Assembly (NCBI RefSeq): GCF_040448675.1 | Contig: NZ_CP159289.1 | Coordinates: 558,001 to 622,000 of the forward strand | DNA: 64,000 bases | Direction: 5' to 3' | Source: Dyadobacter sp. 676 | GTDB lineage: Bacteria; Bacteroidota; Bacteroidia; Cytophagales; Spirosomataceae | Part shown: one piece after another, positions 54,415 through 62,418 of the stretch | Position numbering within the stretch: the stretch's first letter is position 1 | Layout: every line of letters begins with the position of its first letter | Notes under the pieces: model-generated | Databases searched by the model: none | The model's input: only the letters and a program-made list of their open reading frames with translations | What the model was told of the DNA's origin: nothing | Position numbers and translations under genes: made by a program

Positions 54415-55209
54415 TCATCGCTTACGGTCGGGAAAATGCTCGTCGATGATCCTGACCGCCTCTGCTTGCGTAAGCACGGCAAAACTTCGGTAACGATGGT
54501 GCACATCGATGATTTCTTCCAGGGCGGCATCGACGAGTTTCCTGTTTTCCCAGCCCTTTAAATGCGCCAGAACTGTGTCCAGGCAGCCTTTCTTGTAAGC
54601 GATCTGGCCGATCACGTGCACTAGCGTATTACGTACGCGGCCGGTCGGGTCGTGTTGAAGTTCCCGCAAAAGCGGGAGAATGTCCTGGGGATATTTCCGT
54701 CCCCGCAGTTCGATGCCATGACAGATTTCGCGGCGGATCTCCTTGTCGCTGTGATGAAGGTATTCTTTTGCCCACGCCAGCACCGGTGCCGGATTCACCT
54801 CTCCCATTTTCTTCACCGAACCGATCACTGCATTCCGCGGCGAGTGATGCGAATCTTTCAGCCCTTCATCAAAAAAGGACCGAACTTCGTCGAAGTGTCT
54901 TTTGCCGATTTCGCCTGCCGCATTGATGACGGTTTGCCGCACCTTGAAATCGGCGTCGCGAAAAAAATGGCGCAGCATAGCCAGCACCGGAAGCCGCAGC
55001 GCTTCGTCCTCTTCGTATAACCGGCCGGTAACGAGGTATGCCGACTTCCGTATGTAGGTATCGGCATCCGCGAAATAAAAACGCACTCTTTCAGGCATCC
55101 GGACTAGCAACGAATGCCTGATGTCATTTCGGATCGCCTGTACGCGATCGGCCCTTTCGGACTTCGACAGATCATAAAATGCCACGGTGTGAACAGTATT
55201 GCTGGCCAA
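54415..55209 (-). CDS. HEAT-repeat protein
   Basis: 264 residues of helical repeats: RLPVLAMLRHFFRDADFKVR, QTVINAAGEIGKRHFDEVRS, SDKEIRREICHGIELRGRKY, PTGRVRNTLVHVIGQIAYKK. This resembles the alkylation-repair ALK/HEAT class of scaffold proteins (DNA alkylation repair-like), though no DNA-binding residue is evident. First of the leftward group. The 140 bases after its stop, before the zinc-ribbon gene, hold only unsupported short frames. Confidence 0.72.
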   Translation of the reverse strand: MASNTVHTVAFYDLSKSERADRVQAIRNDIRHSLLVRMPERVRFYFADADTYIRKSAYLVTGRLYEEDEALRLPVLAMLRHFFRDADFKVRQTVINAAGEIGKRHFDEVRSFFDEGLKDSHHSPRNAVIGSVKKMGEVNPAPVLAWAKEYLHHSDKEIRREICHGIELRGRKYPQDILPLLRELQHDPTGRVRNTLVHVIGQIAYKKGCLDTVLAHLKGWENRKLVDAALEEIIDVHHRYRSFAVLTQAEAVRIIDEHFPDRKR

Positions 55210-55230
55210 AAAGTTGAATGTGCTGCTGAC

Positions 55231-55265
55231 AAAAAAATCCCCGGCGCAGCGTTACTTGCCGGGGA
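55231..55265 (-). terminator. Hairpin with T run on the minus strand
   Basis: TCCCCGGC (55238-55245) / GCCGGGGA (55258-55265) with a 12-base loop and seven A before it on the + strand. Reads as a minus-strand terminator just upstream of the HEAT gene, so possibly an attenuator or a second stop for the dehydrogenase transcript. Confidence 0.55.
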
Positions 55266-55520
55266 ATGCTGTATAAATAAACGTTGAGTAATAGACGATG
55301 GGTGCGAGAGATATTTAACTCAACTAATCAAACTACTTCTATCAGGCTGCTAAGGTACCGCTAAATTCCATAGTTCGTGCAAAAATACGACCGCATTTGC
55401 GTAAAAATTCGTCAAAACTGTTTGAATTTATTCAAATAATCGCCCTAAAACCGGAAATGCATACTTTTATACGGTCTACGGGCATTAAATAGTATTCTAC
55501 AAACCGGGTAGCTATTCATT

Positions 55521-55550
55521 AAAAAACCGGCCTGTATGTGAGACGGCCGG
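55521..55550 (-). terminator. Terminator of the dehydrogenase gene
   Basis: CCGGCC (55527-55532) / GGCCGG (55545-55550) preceded on the + strand by six A, that is a T run on the minus strand, starting 25 bases after the stop at 55575. Confidence 0.6.
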
Positions 55551-55574
55551 CTCCCCGACAGCTCTTGAACCGTC

Positions 55575-58217
55575 CTATTTTTTCTGCTGCGAAAGAAAGG
55601 TAATCAGCGACGCAAATTCCTCGTAGGACAGTTCGTTCGCCAGCCCCGAAGGCATCATCGATGTTTCCATTTCCTTGCGCGAAGTGATATCCGCTACTTT
55701 AATGGTGTTCACCTGACCGGTGATGTCGCGGATGACCAGCTTCTCGGCCGACTCCTCCGAAACAAACCCCATGTAACTCTTGTCGCCTTTGGTTGTGATC
55801 AGCACGGAGGCAAAGCCTTGCGAGATCGACGCATTCGGTTTCAGGATCGATTCGGCGATCTGCTCGCGGTTCATGATCGAGCCGATCTGCCCCATGAATG
55901 GCCCTTTCATTACTTCATTGCGGCTCAGGCTGTGGCAGGCCACGCATCCCTGCTTGGTAAACAGCTTTTTACCCACCGCCGGGTCGCCCTGGATTTTCGC
56001 CATCGCCAGCATCACATCCTCGATCGACGACTCCCCTACCTGGCCCTTTTTGTTCCTGATTTTTTCCAGGTCCACTTTTACTTCTTCTTTGGCGGCCACC
56101 ACTTCCTCGCCGCCAAATTCAGCGATACCCATCCGGTTACGTGCATTCAAATCCGCGAAGAACTGCTTGTCACCGGCCTTCGCCCATTCCTTCATCAGGA
56201 ATTCCCTGATTTTCGCAGACGATTCCCAATCAACACCTTTATAGTACGGGCCGTGCGTATCGGGGCGGGTGCTCCACCACCACGAGCCATCATAGTCCGC
56301 TTCTTTTTTGTAAATCCTTCCCAACGTAGTCAGTATCTGGTCCTTCAAGGCCTTGTCGGCCGTTTTGCCATAAGCGGCAATCAGCCCCTCGACCGCCCCG
56401 GGATCATGCATGTAGCGCAGTGCCCATAAAGCGATGGTTGAATTTTCGGTACCCACTGCCTTCACACAGGCATCCACCGCGTTCAATGCCACGAGTGCGC
56501 GCACGGCGATATGGGGCGTCACGATCGCCGAGTTTGGAGTTGCATGCGGGCCTTCGGTGCCTTTGGCCGGCGCTACAAACGAACCGGGCACTTTCACTTT
56601 CAACAATGCCTGGGCACCTTCGGGTCTTTCCAAACGGCCCAACCCGATCGCCGCGGCCACTTTTTCACGGGCGTTCCCGTTTTCAATTGCTTGCAGGAAC
56701 GGTTCGAGAGGTACTTTTGCCGTGTACGGTTTACGATCGGCCAGCACACGCAGTGCAAATTCACGCATATCGGCCTCGGAAGCCAGTTTCACCAGATTGC
56801 CGATGCCATCCGCACCTGCCGCCTGCGCATAAGTGTACATGCCTGCAACGCGTACGTACGAGGGCGCTTTTTTATCCTCCGCAACTGCCCACGCGGCTTT
56901 TGCCGCTTCTTTCGCAGGGCGCCTGAGCATTTCCTGCTGCGCTGCCAGGCGCTGTACCGCGCTTTCCGACCGCAGCAATGCCGCCAGTTGTTTCACCGAC
57001 GATTTATTAAGGTCTTTGAATGCTTTATACTTCCATCCGCGAGGGACCGCGCGCACCACAAAACCCTTCCCCGGGTTTCCCGAATATCCGGCACCATCCC
57101 AGGCCGCCAGATATACCCGGCCCGAAGCGTCGATATCGAGGTCGGTAACTTGAGAAAGTTTGATAAACTCCTCTTCTTTCTGCTGGAAGGTAGGACCATC
57201 CGGCGTAACACGGTGTACATACACCTGGCTTCGCCCCCAGTCGGCCATCATCGGCACACGGTTATATTTGGCGGGCCAGTTGGGGTCGTCCATAAAAAGC
57301 GAACCCGTGCCCGAACCGCCGCCGAGATCGACCAAAGCGGGAATAATCTCTTCCGTAAAATGCTTGAACAGAACAGGGTAGCCGTATTCACCCGTCTGGA
57401 TCTGGTTACTGAAACGGATATTCCAACCGCCGCCGTCGTTGGTGTTGTCGCGGGTGAAGATATTCATGTAGGGATCTATCGCCACGTCGTAGATATTTCT
57501 CAAACCGTGCGTATACACCTCCATTTCCGTTCCATCGGGACGGACGCGCACGATACCGCCGCCAAGTTGGGTCATTTTCCTGCCCGAGCGGTCCACCGCG
57601 TCGTGGAAACCAAAGTCGCCCACCGCAATGTAAATCCAGCCGTCGATACCCATCCTGATTCCGTTGGTAGCATGGTCGGTGCCGCGGCTTTGAAGGAATT
57701 TGGGCGAACATATGTTCCGGACCAGCGGTTTAGCGGGTCCGTCGGCGACTCCATCATGGTTTTTGTCTTCCAGAACTACCAGATCCATTCCCGATGCTTT
57801 GCCGGTTTCCTGGGAAAACGTAGTATGCAGCACAAAAAGCTGGTCGCCTTGCGAAATGATGCCGCGAGGGTTGTCCACCATCGCGAATGTGGTGTGCTGA
57901 TCAACCTTTCCGTCGTTATCGGTATCCACCAGTCGCACAATGCTTCCTTTTCCCGGCGTTTTACCCAGCGAACCGATCATGTCGACGCCGACATATACTT
58001 CTCCCGTCGGCGCAACGGCCAGACAGGCGGGGCTGGGTGTAAGATCATGTCCGGCGAAATGCGTTACGTCGAGTTCAGCCGGCCAGGCGGCCGCGTTCGG
58101 AAGGGAATCGATTCGGGCCAGGTTGCGGGTTTCCGCCCGTTCTTCTTTTTGCAGGGTGCCGGTCGTCGTCCATAGCATGAGCAGGAACGCCGATACGCTC
58201 AATGTGATTTTTAACAT
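55575..58217 (-). CDS. PVC-type membrane-bound dehydrogenase with HEAT repeats and c-type haem domain
   Basis: 880 residues with a signal sequence (LKITLSVSAFLLMLWTTTGT). Residues about 50-400 form a sugar/PQQ-dehydrogenase-like propeller (GSIVRLVDTDNDGKVDQHTT, GTDHATNGIRMGIDGWIYIA, GWNIRFSNQIQTGEYGYPVL). Residues about 410-650 are HEAT-like helices (SAVQRLAAQQEMLRRPAKEA). The C-terminus is a cytochrome c module with CVACH from Cys758 and the haem-binding follow-up NASISQGFASVLITTKGDKS. Such proteins are common in Planctomycetes and Bacteroidota and are thought to oxidise sugars in the periplasm; the substrate is unknown. Monocistronic, with its own terminator. Confidence 0.82.
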   Translation of the reverse strand: MLKITLSVSAFLLMLWTTTGTLQKEERAETRNLARIDSLPNAAAWPAELDVTHFAGHDLTPSPACLAVAPTGEVYVGVDMIGSLGKTPGKGSIVRLVDTDNDGKVDQHTTFAMVDNPRGIISQGDQLFVLHTTFSQETGKASGMDLVVLEDKNHDGVADGPAKPLVRNICSPKFLQSRGTDHATNGIRMGIDGWIYIAVGDFGFHDAVDRSGRKMTQLGGGIVRVRPDGTEMEVYTHGLRNIYDVAIDPYMNIFTRDNTNDGGGWNIRFSNQIQTGEYGYPVLFKHFTEEIIPALVDLGGGSGTGSLFMDDPNWPAKYNRVPMMADWGRSQVYVHRVTPDGPTFQQKEEEFIKLSQVTDLDIDASGRVYLAAWDGAGYSGNPGKGFVVRAVPRGWKYKAFKDLNKSSVKQLAALLRSESAVQRLAAQQEMLRRPAKEAAKAAWAVAEDKKAPSYVRVAGMYTYAQAAGADGIGNLVKLASEADMREFALRVLADRKPYTAKVPLEPFLQAIENGNAREKVAAAIGLGRLERPEGAQALLKVKVPGSFVAPAKGTEGPHATPNSAIVTPHIAVRALVALNAVDACVKAVGTENSTIALWALRYMHDPGAVEGLIAAYGKTADKALKDQILTTLGRIYKKEADYDGSWWWSTRPDTHGPYYKGVDWESSAKIREFLMKEWAKAGDKQFFADLNARNRMGIAEFGGEEVVAAKEEVKVDLEKIRNKKGQVGESSIEDVMLAMAKIQGDPAVGKKLFTKQGCVACHSLSRNEVMKGPFMGQIGSIMNREQIAESILKPNASISQGFASVLITTKGDKSYMGFVSEESAEKLVIRDITGQVNTIKVADITSRKEMETSMMPSGLANELSYEEFASLITFLSQQKK

Positions 58218-58376
58218 AAATAGTTTAACAAAATAATCTCAACCCTTTCTCAGAGAGTCGATTGGTACAGTACACGGACTAATAAAATAGGATAATGCGC
58301 GGAACTACTCTAATAACCGGGATTTCGTTGCAAGAAAAGTACGCGGGTCCAGACCGCCAGCAGGTTATCTGCCCGG

Positions 58377-59270
58377 CTATTTACGCTGGTGCAATGCGAA
58401 CCGCATGAACAGGTCGGGCAATGCCTCCTGCTGCCCGTGGAGGGTCGTAAAATGAAAATGACGTTCGATAGAAAGCCCTTCCACATCCACGATACGGCAT
58501 TCTTTGCTTTGCAACTCCTTCAAAACCGCGTGTACCGAAATGAATGCCATGCTGTCGGAATGCAGGATATACAATTTCATGCTCTCGCTGCTGCTGAGCT
58601 GCATCTCCACATTGAGGTCAGAGAGTCCCAACCCCACCGACTTCAACGCATGAGCGATTACCTCCAGCGTTCCCGAACCCGGCTCCCGGAGCAGCACCGG
58701 TATTTCACGCAATTCCGCGGGGGTAATCAAACCCGTAACGGCACGCGGATTTCGGCTGTTCGCCACCAGCACGATCTCATCGTTCAGAAACTCGGTGTAT
58801 TTGATCGCCGCATTCCTTGAAACGCCTTCGATTACCCCCAGGTCGATCTCCTTCTGCTGCAAGGCATGTTCTATTTCTTCGGTATTCTTGGTTGTCAGCG
58901 TCACCTCGATGTTATGGAACTTCCGGTGAAATGCAGCCAGAATGGGTGGCAGGATATACTGCGCCGCCGTTGTACTCGCCCCAAGACGCAGTTTCCCGCT
59001 GTTCCGCTGGGAAAGGCTGTTGATTTCGAATTCCAGATTCCGGTAAATATCGAAAATCTGCTCGGCGTGATGGAGCAATACTTCCCCCGCCGGCGTTAGA
59101 CCGATTTTTGAACCGTTTCTTTCAAAAAGCTGTGTCTTCAACTGATTTTCAAGCTCGTGAATGTGCTTCGTCACAGCCGGCTGGGTAATGAAAAGCTCTG
59201 CGGCGGCCTTAGTGAAGCTCAGGCGGCGGACTACGGTTTGGAAAACCTGCAAACGGAAATCGAAAACCAT
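58377..59270 (-). CDS. LysR-family transcriptional regulator
   Basis: 297 residues from ATG 59270 (MVFDFRLQVFQTVVRRLSFT). Winged helix-turn-helix in SFTKAAAELFITQPAVTKHI, then the effector-binding fold: GKLRLGASTTAAQYILPPIL, EIDLGVIEGVSRN, PVLLREPGSGTLEVI. The helix-turn-helix is complete and length is normal. The frame is open to 59399 but the extra residues do not belong to the family. It resembles the CysL/CbbR branch, often next to the gene it controls; here its neighbours are the dehydrogenase and, divergently, the PadR operon, so the target is unclear. Confidence 0.88.
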   Translation of the reverse strand: MVFDFRLQVFQTVVRRLSFTKAAAELFITQPAVTKHIHELENQLKTQLFERNGSKIGLTPAGEVLLHHAEQIFDIYRNLEFEINSLSQRNSGKLRLGASTTAAQYILPPILAAFHRKFHNIEVTLTTKNTEEIEHALQQKEIDLGVIEGVSRNAAIKYTEFLNDEIVLVANSRNPRAVTGLITPAELREIPVLLREPGSGTLEVIAHALKSVGLGLSDLNVEMQLSSSESMKLYILHSDSMAFISVHAVLKELQSKECRIVDVEGLSIERHFHFTTLHGQQEALPDLFMRFALHQRK

Positions 59271-59469
59271 GAAATGACAGTTCGGTAAATATGCAAAAGC
59301 AAAGAAAAGGCTTTCGTCGCAAATGGCCGCACGCATTGTCCGGCATTTGCGCGCGGTGTCCGGTTTCGGACATGATGTTTTTCCAAAAACCGCATTCACA
59401 AGCAGAAAACGCTATTTTTCAACAGCGGCACGCCATTTGTTATACATTTACAGAAATAATAAACCCCTT

Positions 59470-59790
59470 ATGAAAGGAACCTATCTGGGAGAATTTGAAG
59501 AGGTAGTCCTGCTGGCGGTGGCGATACTGGCCGGTGACGCCTACGGGGCCTCCATTACCAGCGAAATCGAGCAGCAAATGGGGCGGTCGGTGAACCTGGG
59601 CGCCGTGCATGCCGCATTACACCGGCTGGAAGAAAAGGGCCTGCTATCCTCGCGCCTGGGCGGGGCTACGGCCGAGCGCGGCGGGCGGAGCAAGCGTTTT
59701 TTCACCGTCACAATGGCCGGGACCAAAGCGCTGGACAATATCCGCGAGATCCGTAACCGCATGTGGAATGCCATTCCTAAACCCGCCTGA
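59470..59790 (+). CDS. PadR-family transcriptional regulator
   Basis: 106 residues: GEFEEVVLLAVAILAGDAYG, ASITSEIEQQMGRSVNLGAV, HAALHRLEEKGLLSSRLGGA and SKRFFTVTMAGTKALDNIRE, a winged helix-turn-helix with dimer helix. PadR repressors are released by small molecules or stress. ATG 59470 fits the family; the longer frame to 59323 does not. It overlaps no gene but is only 3 bases before the FtsX-type permease, a standard pairing in Spirosomataceae, and probably controls it. Confidence 0.9.
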   Translation: MKGTYLGEFEEVVLLAVAILAGDAYGASITSEIEQQMGRSVNLGAVHAALHRLEEKGLLSSRLGGATAERGGRSKRFFTVTMAGTKALDNIREIRNRMWNAIPKPA

Positions 59791-59793
59791 GCC

Positions 59794-62418
59794 ATGAATG
59801 CCCCTATCCAACCGCCACAATGGGCCACCCGGCTCCTGCGTACGTTCTGCGCCTCGCAGCTGGTCGACGACCTGGAAGGCGACCTGCTCGAACTCTTCGC
59901 ACAGCGCGTACGCTCTCTCGGGCCGCGTGAGGCGCGCAGGCGTTATGTACGCGACGTATTCTCGCTGATCCGCCCTTTTGCCATGAAAGAAAAACCAGAA
60001 AAATATCCGCAACCCGCATTCATCCAGCCGGCCATGATACGCAACTATTTCAAAATCGCCTTCCGCAATCTTGCGAAGCACAAAATGTTCTCCTTTATCA
60101 ATATAATGGGCCTTTCGGCCGGGATAACGGCTTGCTTTCTGATTGCGTTATATGTCCATTTCGAGCTAAGCTACGACGCGTTCAACAAAAAGGCAGACCG
60201 CATCTACCGTCTTTCCTCGGATATCAATTCCAGCGCCGGCACATTGCATTACAGCATAAGCTCCTGGCCGCTCGGCCCCAACCTGCAAACCGACTTTCCT
60301 GAAATTGAAGCATTTACAAGGGTTAGCAAGGAAAAATACCTTTTCAGGAAGGGCGACCTGAAATTCAACGAGGAACAAACGGTGCTCGCCGATTCCACGC
60401 TCTTCCGGGTGTTCGATCTGGAACTGCTGCACGGCAACCCTGCTACCGCATTGACCGCGCCGTTCAGCGTAGTGCTCACCGAGCGCAGTGCCCGGAAATA
60501 CTTTGGGAACGCCAACCCGATAGGCCAGACGTTGCTCGTCGGCGACAATGGCGATGCCGCACAGGTAACCGGTATTATGAAAGACCCGCCGGTGAACTCG
60601 CAGCTGACCGGCGACATTTTCATTTCCATGACTACACATACCCGCCATTACAATAAAGCTGTGAACGAAGAATGGGGCAATTTCGGGACTACCACCTACC
60701 TGCTGCTTAAACCCGGGGCTAATGCAAACGCATTATCCCGAAAGTTTCCGGCATTCCTGCAAAGGCACATGGGCCGGTTGCTGCAAGCGGAAAAAATATC
60801 GCTGACGCTCGTGTTGGAACCGCTTCCTGAAATTTACCTGCATTCCAAATACGAAGCCGAGCAATCGGGCAGCATGGCAAACATTTACACGTTCACCGTC
60901 ATTGCGGCTTTTATTCTCGTCATCGCGTGTATCAACTTCGTAAACCTTACCACGGCCCGTTCGCTGGAACGCGCGCGTGAGGTAGGCGTGCGTAAGGCCG
61001 TAGGCGCGGGGCGCTGGCTGCTGGCCCGGCAGTTTATAGCCGAGTCGGTGCTGATGTCCTTTCTGAGCTTTATCTTTTCATTGATATTATCGGCCGCATT
61101 GATCCCGCTTTTCAATGAGCTTTCGGGCAAAACCATCAGTCGCGGCATCGAATATGAATTGCCTTTTGTAGGTGCTTTGTTCGCCGGATCGATGCTGATC
61201 GGCCTCGTTTCGGGGATTTACCCGGCGGTCGTGCTTTCGTCTTTAGAGCCGGTGAAGGTGCTCAAAGGGAAGTTCGCCATGACGGGCCACGGCACATTGC
61301 TGCGGAAAGGCCTGGTAACGGTGCAATTTGCCATTTCCATCGCGTTGATCATAGGCACGATGATCGTGTACACGCAGCTGAACTTCCTGCGTAGCCATGA
61401 CCTGGGTTTTGCCAAAGACCGGATGGTAGTGATCCCGTCGGCATCGGGCCCGGAACGCAATGCCCTGAAAGCCGCCCTGCAAAACTTAAATGGCGTACAA
61501 TCCGCCGCCCTGTCGGCCTCCGTGCCCGGTGGCCCCAATTCGCAGGCACATTCGAGGATCGAGAACAGCGAGGGCGAAATGCAGGTGGCGACGATCGATA
61601 TGTACCAGGTCGATTTCGATTTTATCCCTCAATATGGCCTGAAAGTCGTGGCCGGACGGTCGTTTTCGAAGGATTTCGCCACGGACAGTACCAAGGCCCT
61701 GGTAATTAACGAAGCTATGGCGAAGTTGCTTGGTTACCGGTCGCCGGAGGAAGCTGTCAACAAAAAATTCAGCCAATGGGAACGCCAGGGAACCATCATC
61801 GGCGTGGTGAAAGATTTCAATTTCAAATCGTTACGCGAGCAGGTCAAACCGCTCACGTTCCGTCTGGCCGACCGCTGGAACGGTGATTTGCTATCCGTCA
61901 AACTCGCCGGTAATGACGTTCGGAATACATTATCGGCTATCGAGCAGCAATGGAAAACCCACTACCCCGACCGCCCGTTCAGCTATTATTTCCTTGACGA
62001 GTTTTACGACCGGCAATACCGGGCCGATGTTCGCTTTCAACGGCTATTTACGAATTTCGCCGTACTCGCGATCGTGATTTCCTGCCTGGGATTACTCGGG
62101 CTGGCCTCCTACTCCACTATTCAGCGCACCAAAGAGATCGGTGTGCGAAAGGTGATGGGCGCTTCGGCTGCCAGCATTGTAGGCCTGTTATCGAAAGATT
62201 TCCTGAAACTCGTCGGCCTGGCGTTTGTCGTCGCAGCACCGCTGGCCTGGATCGGTATGAGCCGCTGGCTGGAAGGTTTTGCCTATAAAACAGACATTGG
62301 CTTATGGATTTTTGTCGCTGCCGCATTGCTCTCTGCAATGGTGGCATTCGCGACGATCAGCTTCCAGAGCATTCGCGCGGCATTGATGAACCCCGTTAAA
62401 AGTCTTCGCAATGAATAG
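59794..62418 (+). CDS. FtsX/MacB-type ABC permease with N-terminal permease-prefix domain
   Basis: 874 residues. The first 65 form the prefix domain found only in permeases next to PadR (WATRLLRTFCASQLVDDLEG, RRYVRDVFSLIRPFAMKEKP). Then MacB_PCD-type periplasmic domains and four-plus-four spans: 95-115 (ACFLIALYVHFEL), about 365-390, 425-450, 465-490, and a second half with LLGLASYSTIQRTKEIGVRK and a late span. The RxREVGVRKAVGA and TKEIGVRKVMGA motifs mark the coupling helices to an ATPase, which is not encoded beside it. Likely a mechanotransmitting or lipoprotein/peptide-export permease. Its stop overlaps the start of a second copy. Confidence 0.88.
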   Translation: MNAPIQPPQWATRLLRTFCASQLVDDLEGDLLELFAQRVRSLGPREARRRYVRDVFSLIRPFAMKEKPEKYPQPAFIQPAMIRNYFKIAFRNLAKHKMFSFINIMGLSAGITACFLIALYVHFELSYDAFNKKADRIYRLSSDINSSAGTLHYSISSWPLGPNLQTDFPEIEAFTRVSKEKYLFRKGDLKFNEEQTVLADSTLFRVFDLELLHGNPATALTAPFSVVLTERSARKYFGNANPIGQTLLVGDNGDAAQVTGIMKDPPVNSQLTGDIFISMTTHTRHYNKAVNEEWGNFGTTTYLLLKPGANANALSRKFPAFLQRHMGRLLQAEKISLTLVLEPLPEIYLHSKYEAEQSGSMANIYTFTVIAAFILVIACINFVNLTTARSLERAREVGVRKAVGAGRWLLARQFIAESVLMSFLSFIFSLILSAALIPLFNELSGKTISRGIEYELPFVGALFAGSMLIGLVSGIYPAVVLSSLEPVKVLKGKFAMTGHGTLLRKGLVTVQFAISIALIIGTMIVYTQLNFLRSHDLGFAKDRMVVIPSASGPERNALKAALQNLNGVQSAALSASVPGGPNSQAHSRIENSEGEMQVATIDMYQVDFDFIPQYGLKVVAGRSFSKDFATDSTKALVINEAMAKLLGYRSPEEAVNKKFSQWERQGTIIGVVKDFNFKSLREQVKPLTFRLADRWNGDLLSVKLAGNDVRNTLSAIEQQWKTHYPDRPFSYYFLDEFYDRQYRADVRFQRLFTNFAVLAIVISCLGLLGLASYSTIQRTKEIGVRKVMGASAASIVGLLSKDFLKLVGLAFVVAAPLAWIGMSRWLEGFAYKTDIGLWIFVAAALLSAMVAFATISFQSIRAALMNPVKSLRNE

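Larger units (their letters stand above)
55210..55574. other. AT-rich intergenic region with two terminator hairpins
   Basis: 365 bases between the dehydrogenase gene and the HEAT gene. Besides the hairpins at 55231-55265 and 55521-55550 I see nothing. The promoter of the HEAT gene group should lie here. Confidence 0.4.

Noticed and set aside
54276..54530. An 84-codon minus-strand frame between the HEAT and zinc-ribbon genes
   Set aside because: Most of it lies over the HEAT gene in another frame. The last 47 codons look faintly protein-like but have no start of their own.
56511..58175. A 554-codon + strand frame opposite the dehydrogenase
   Set aside because: Antisense of a gene with signal peptide, propeller and CVACH haem motif; codon pattern follows the minus gene.
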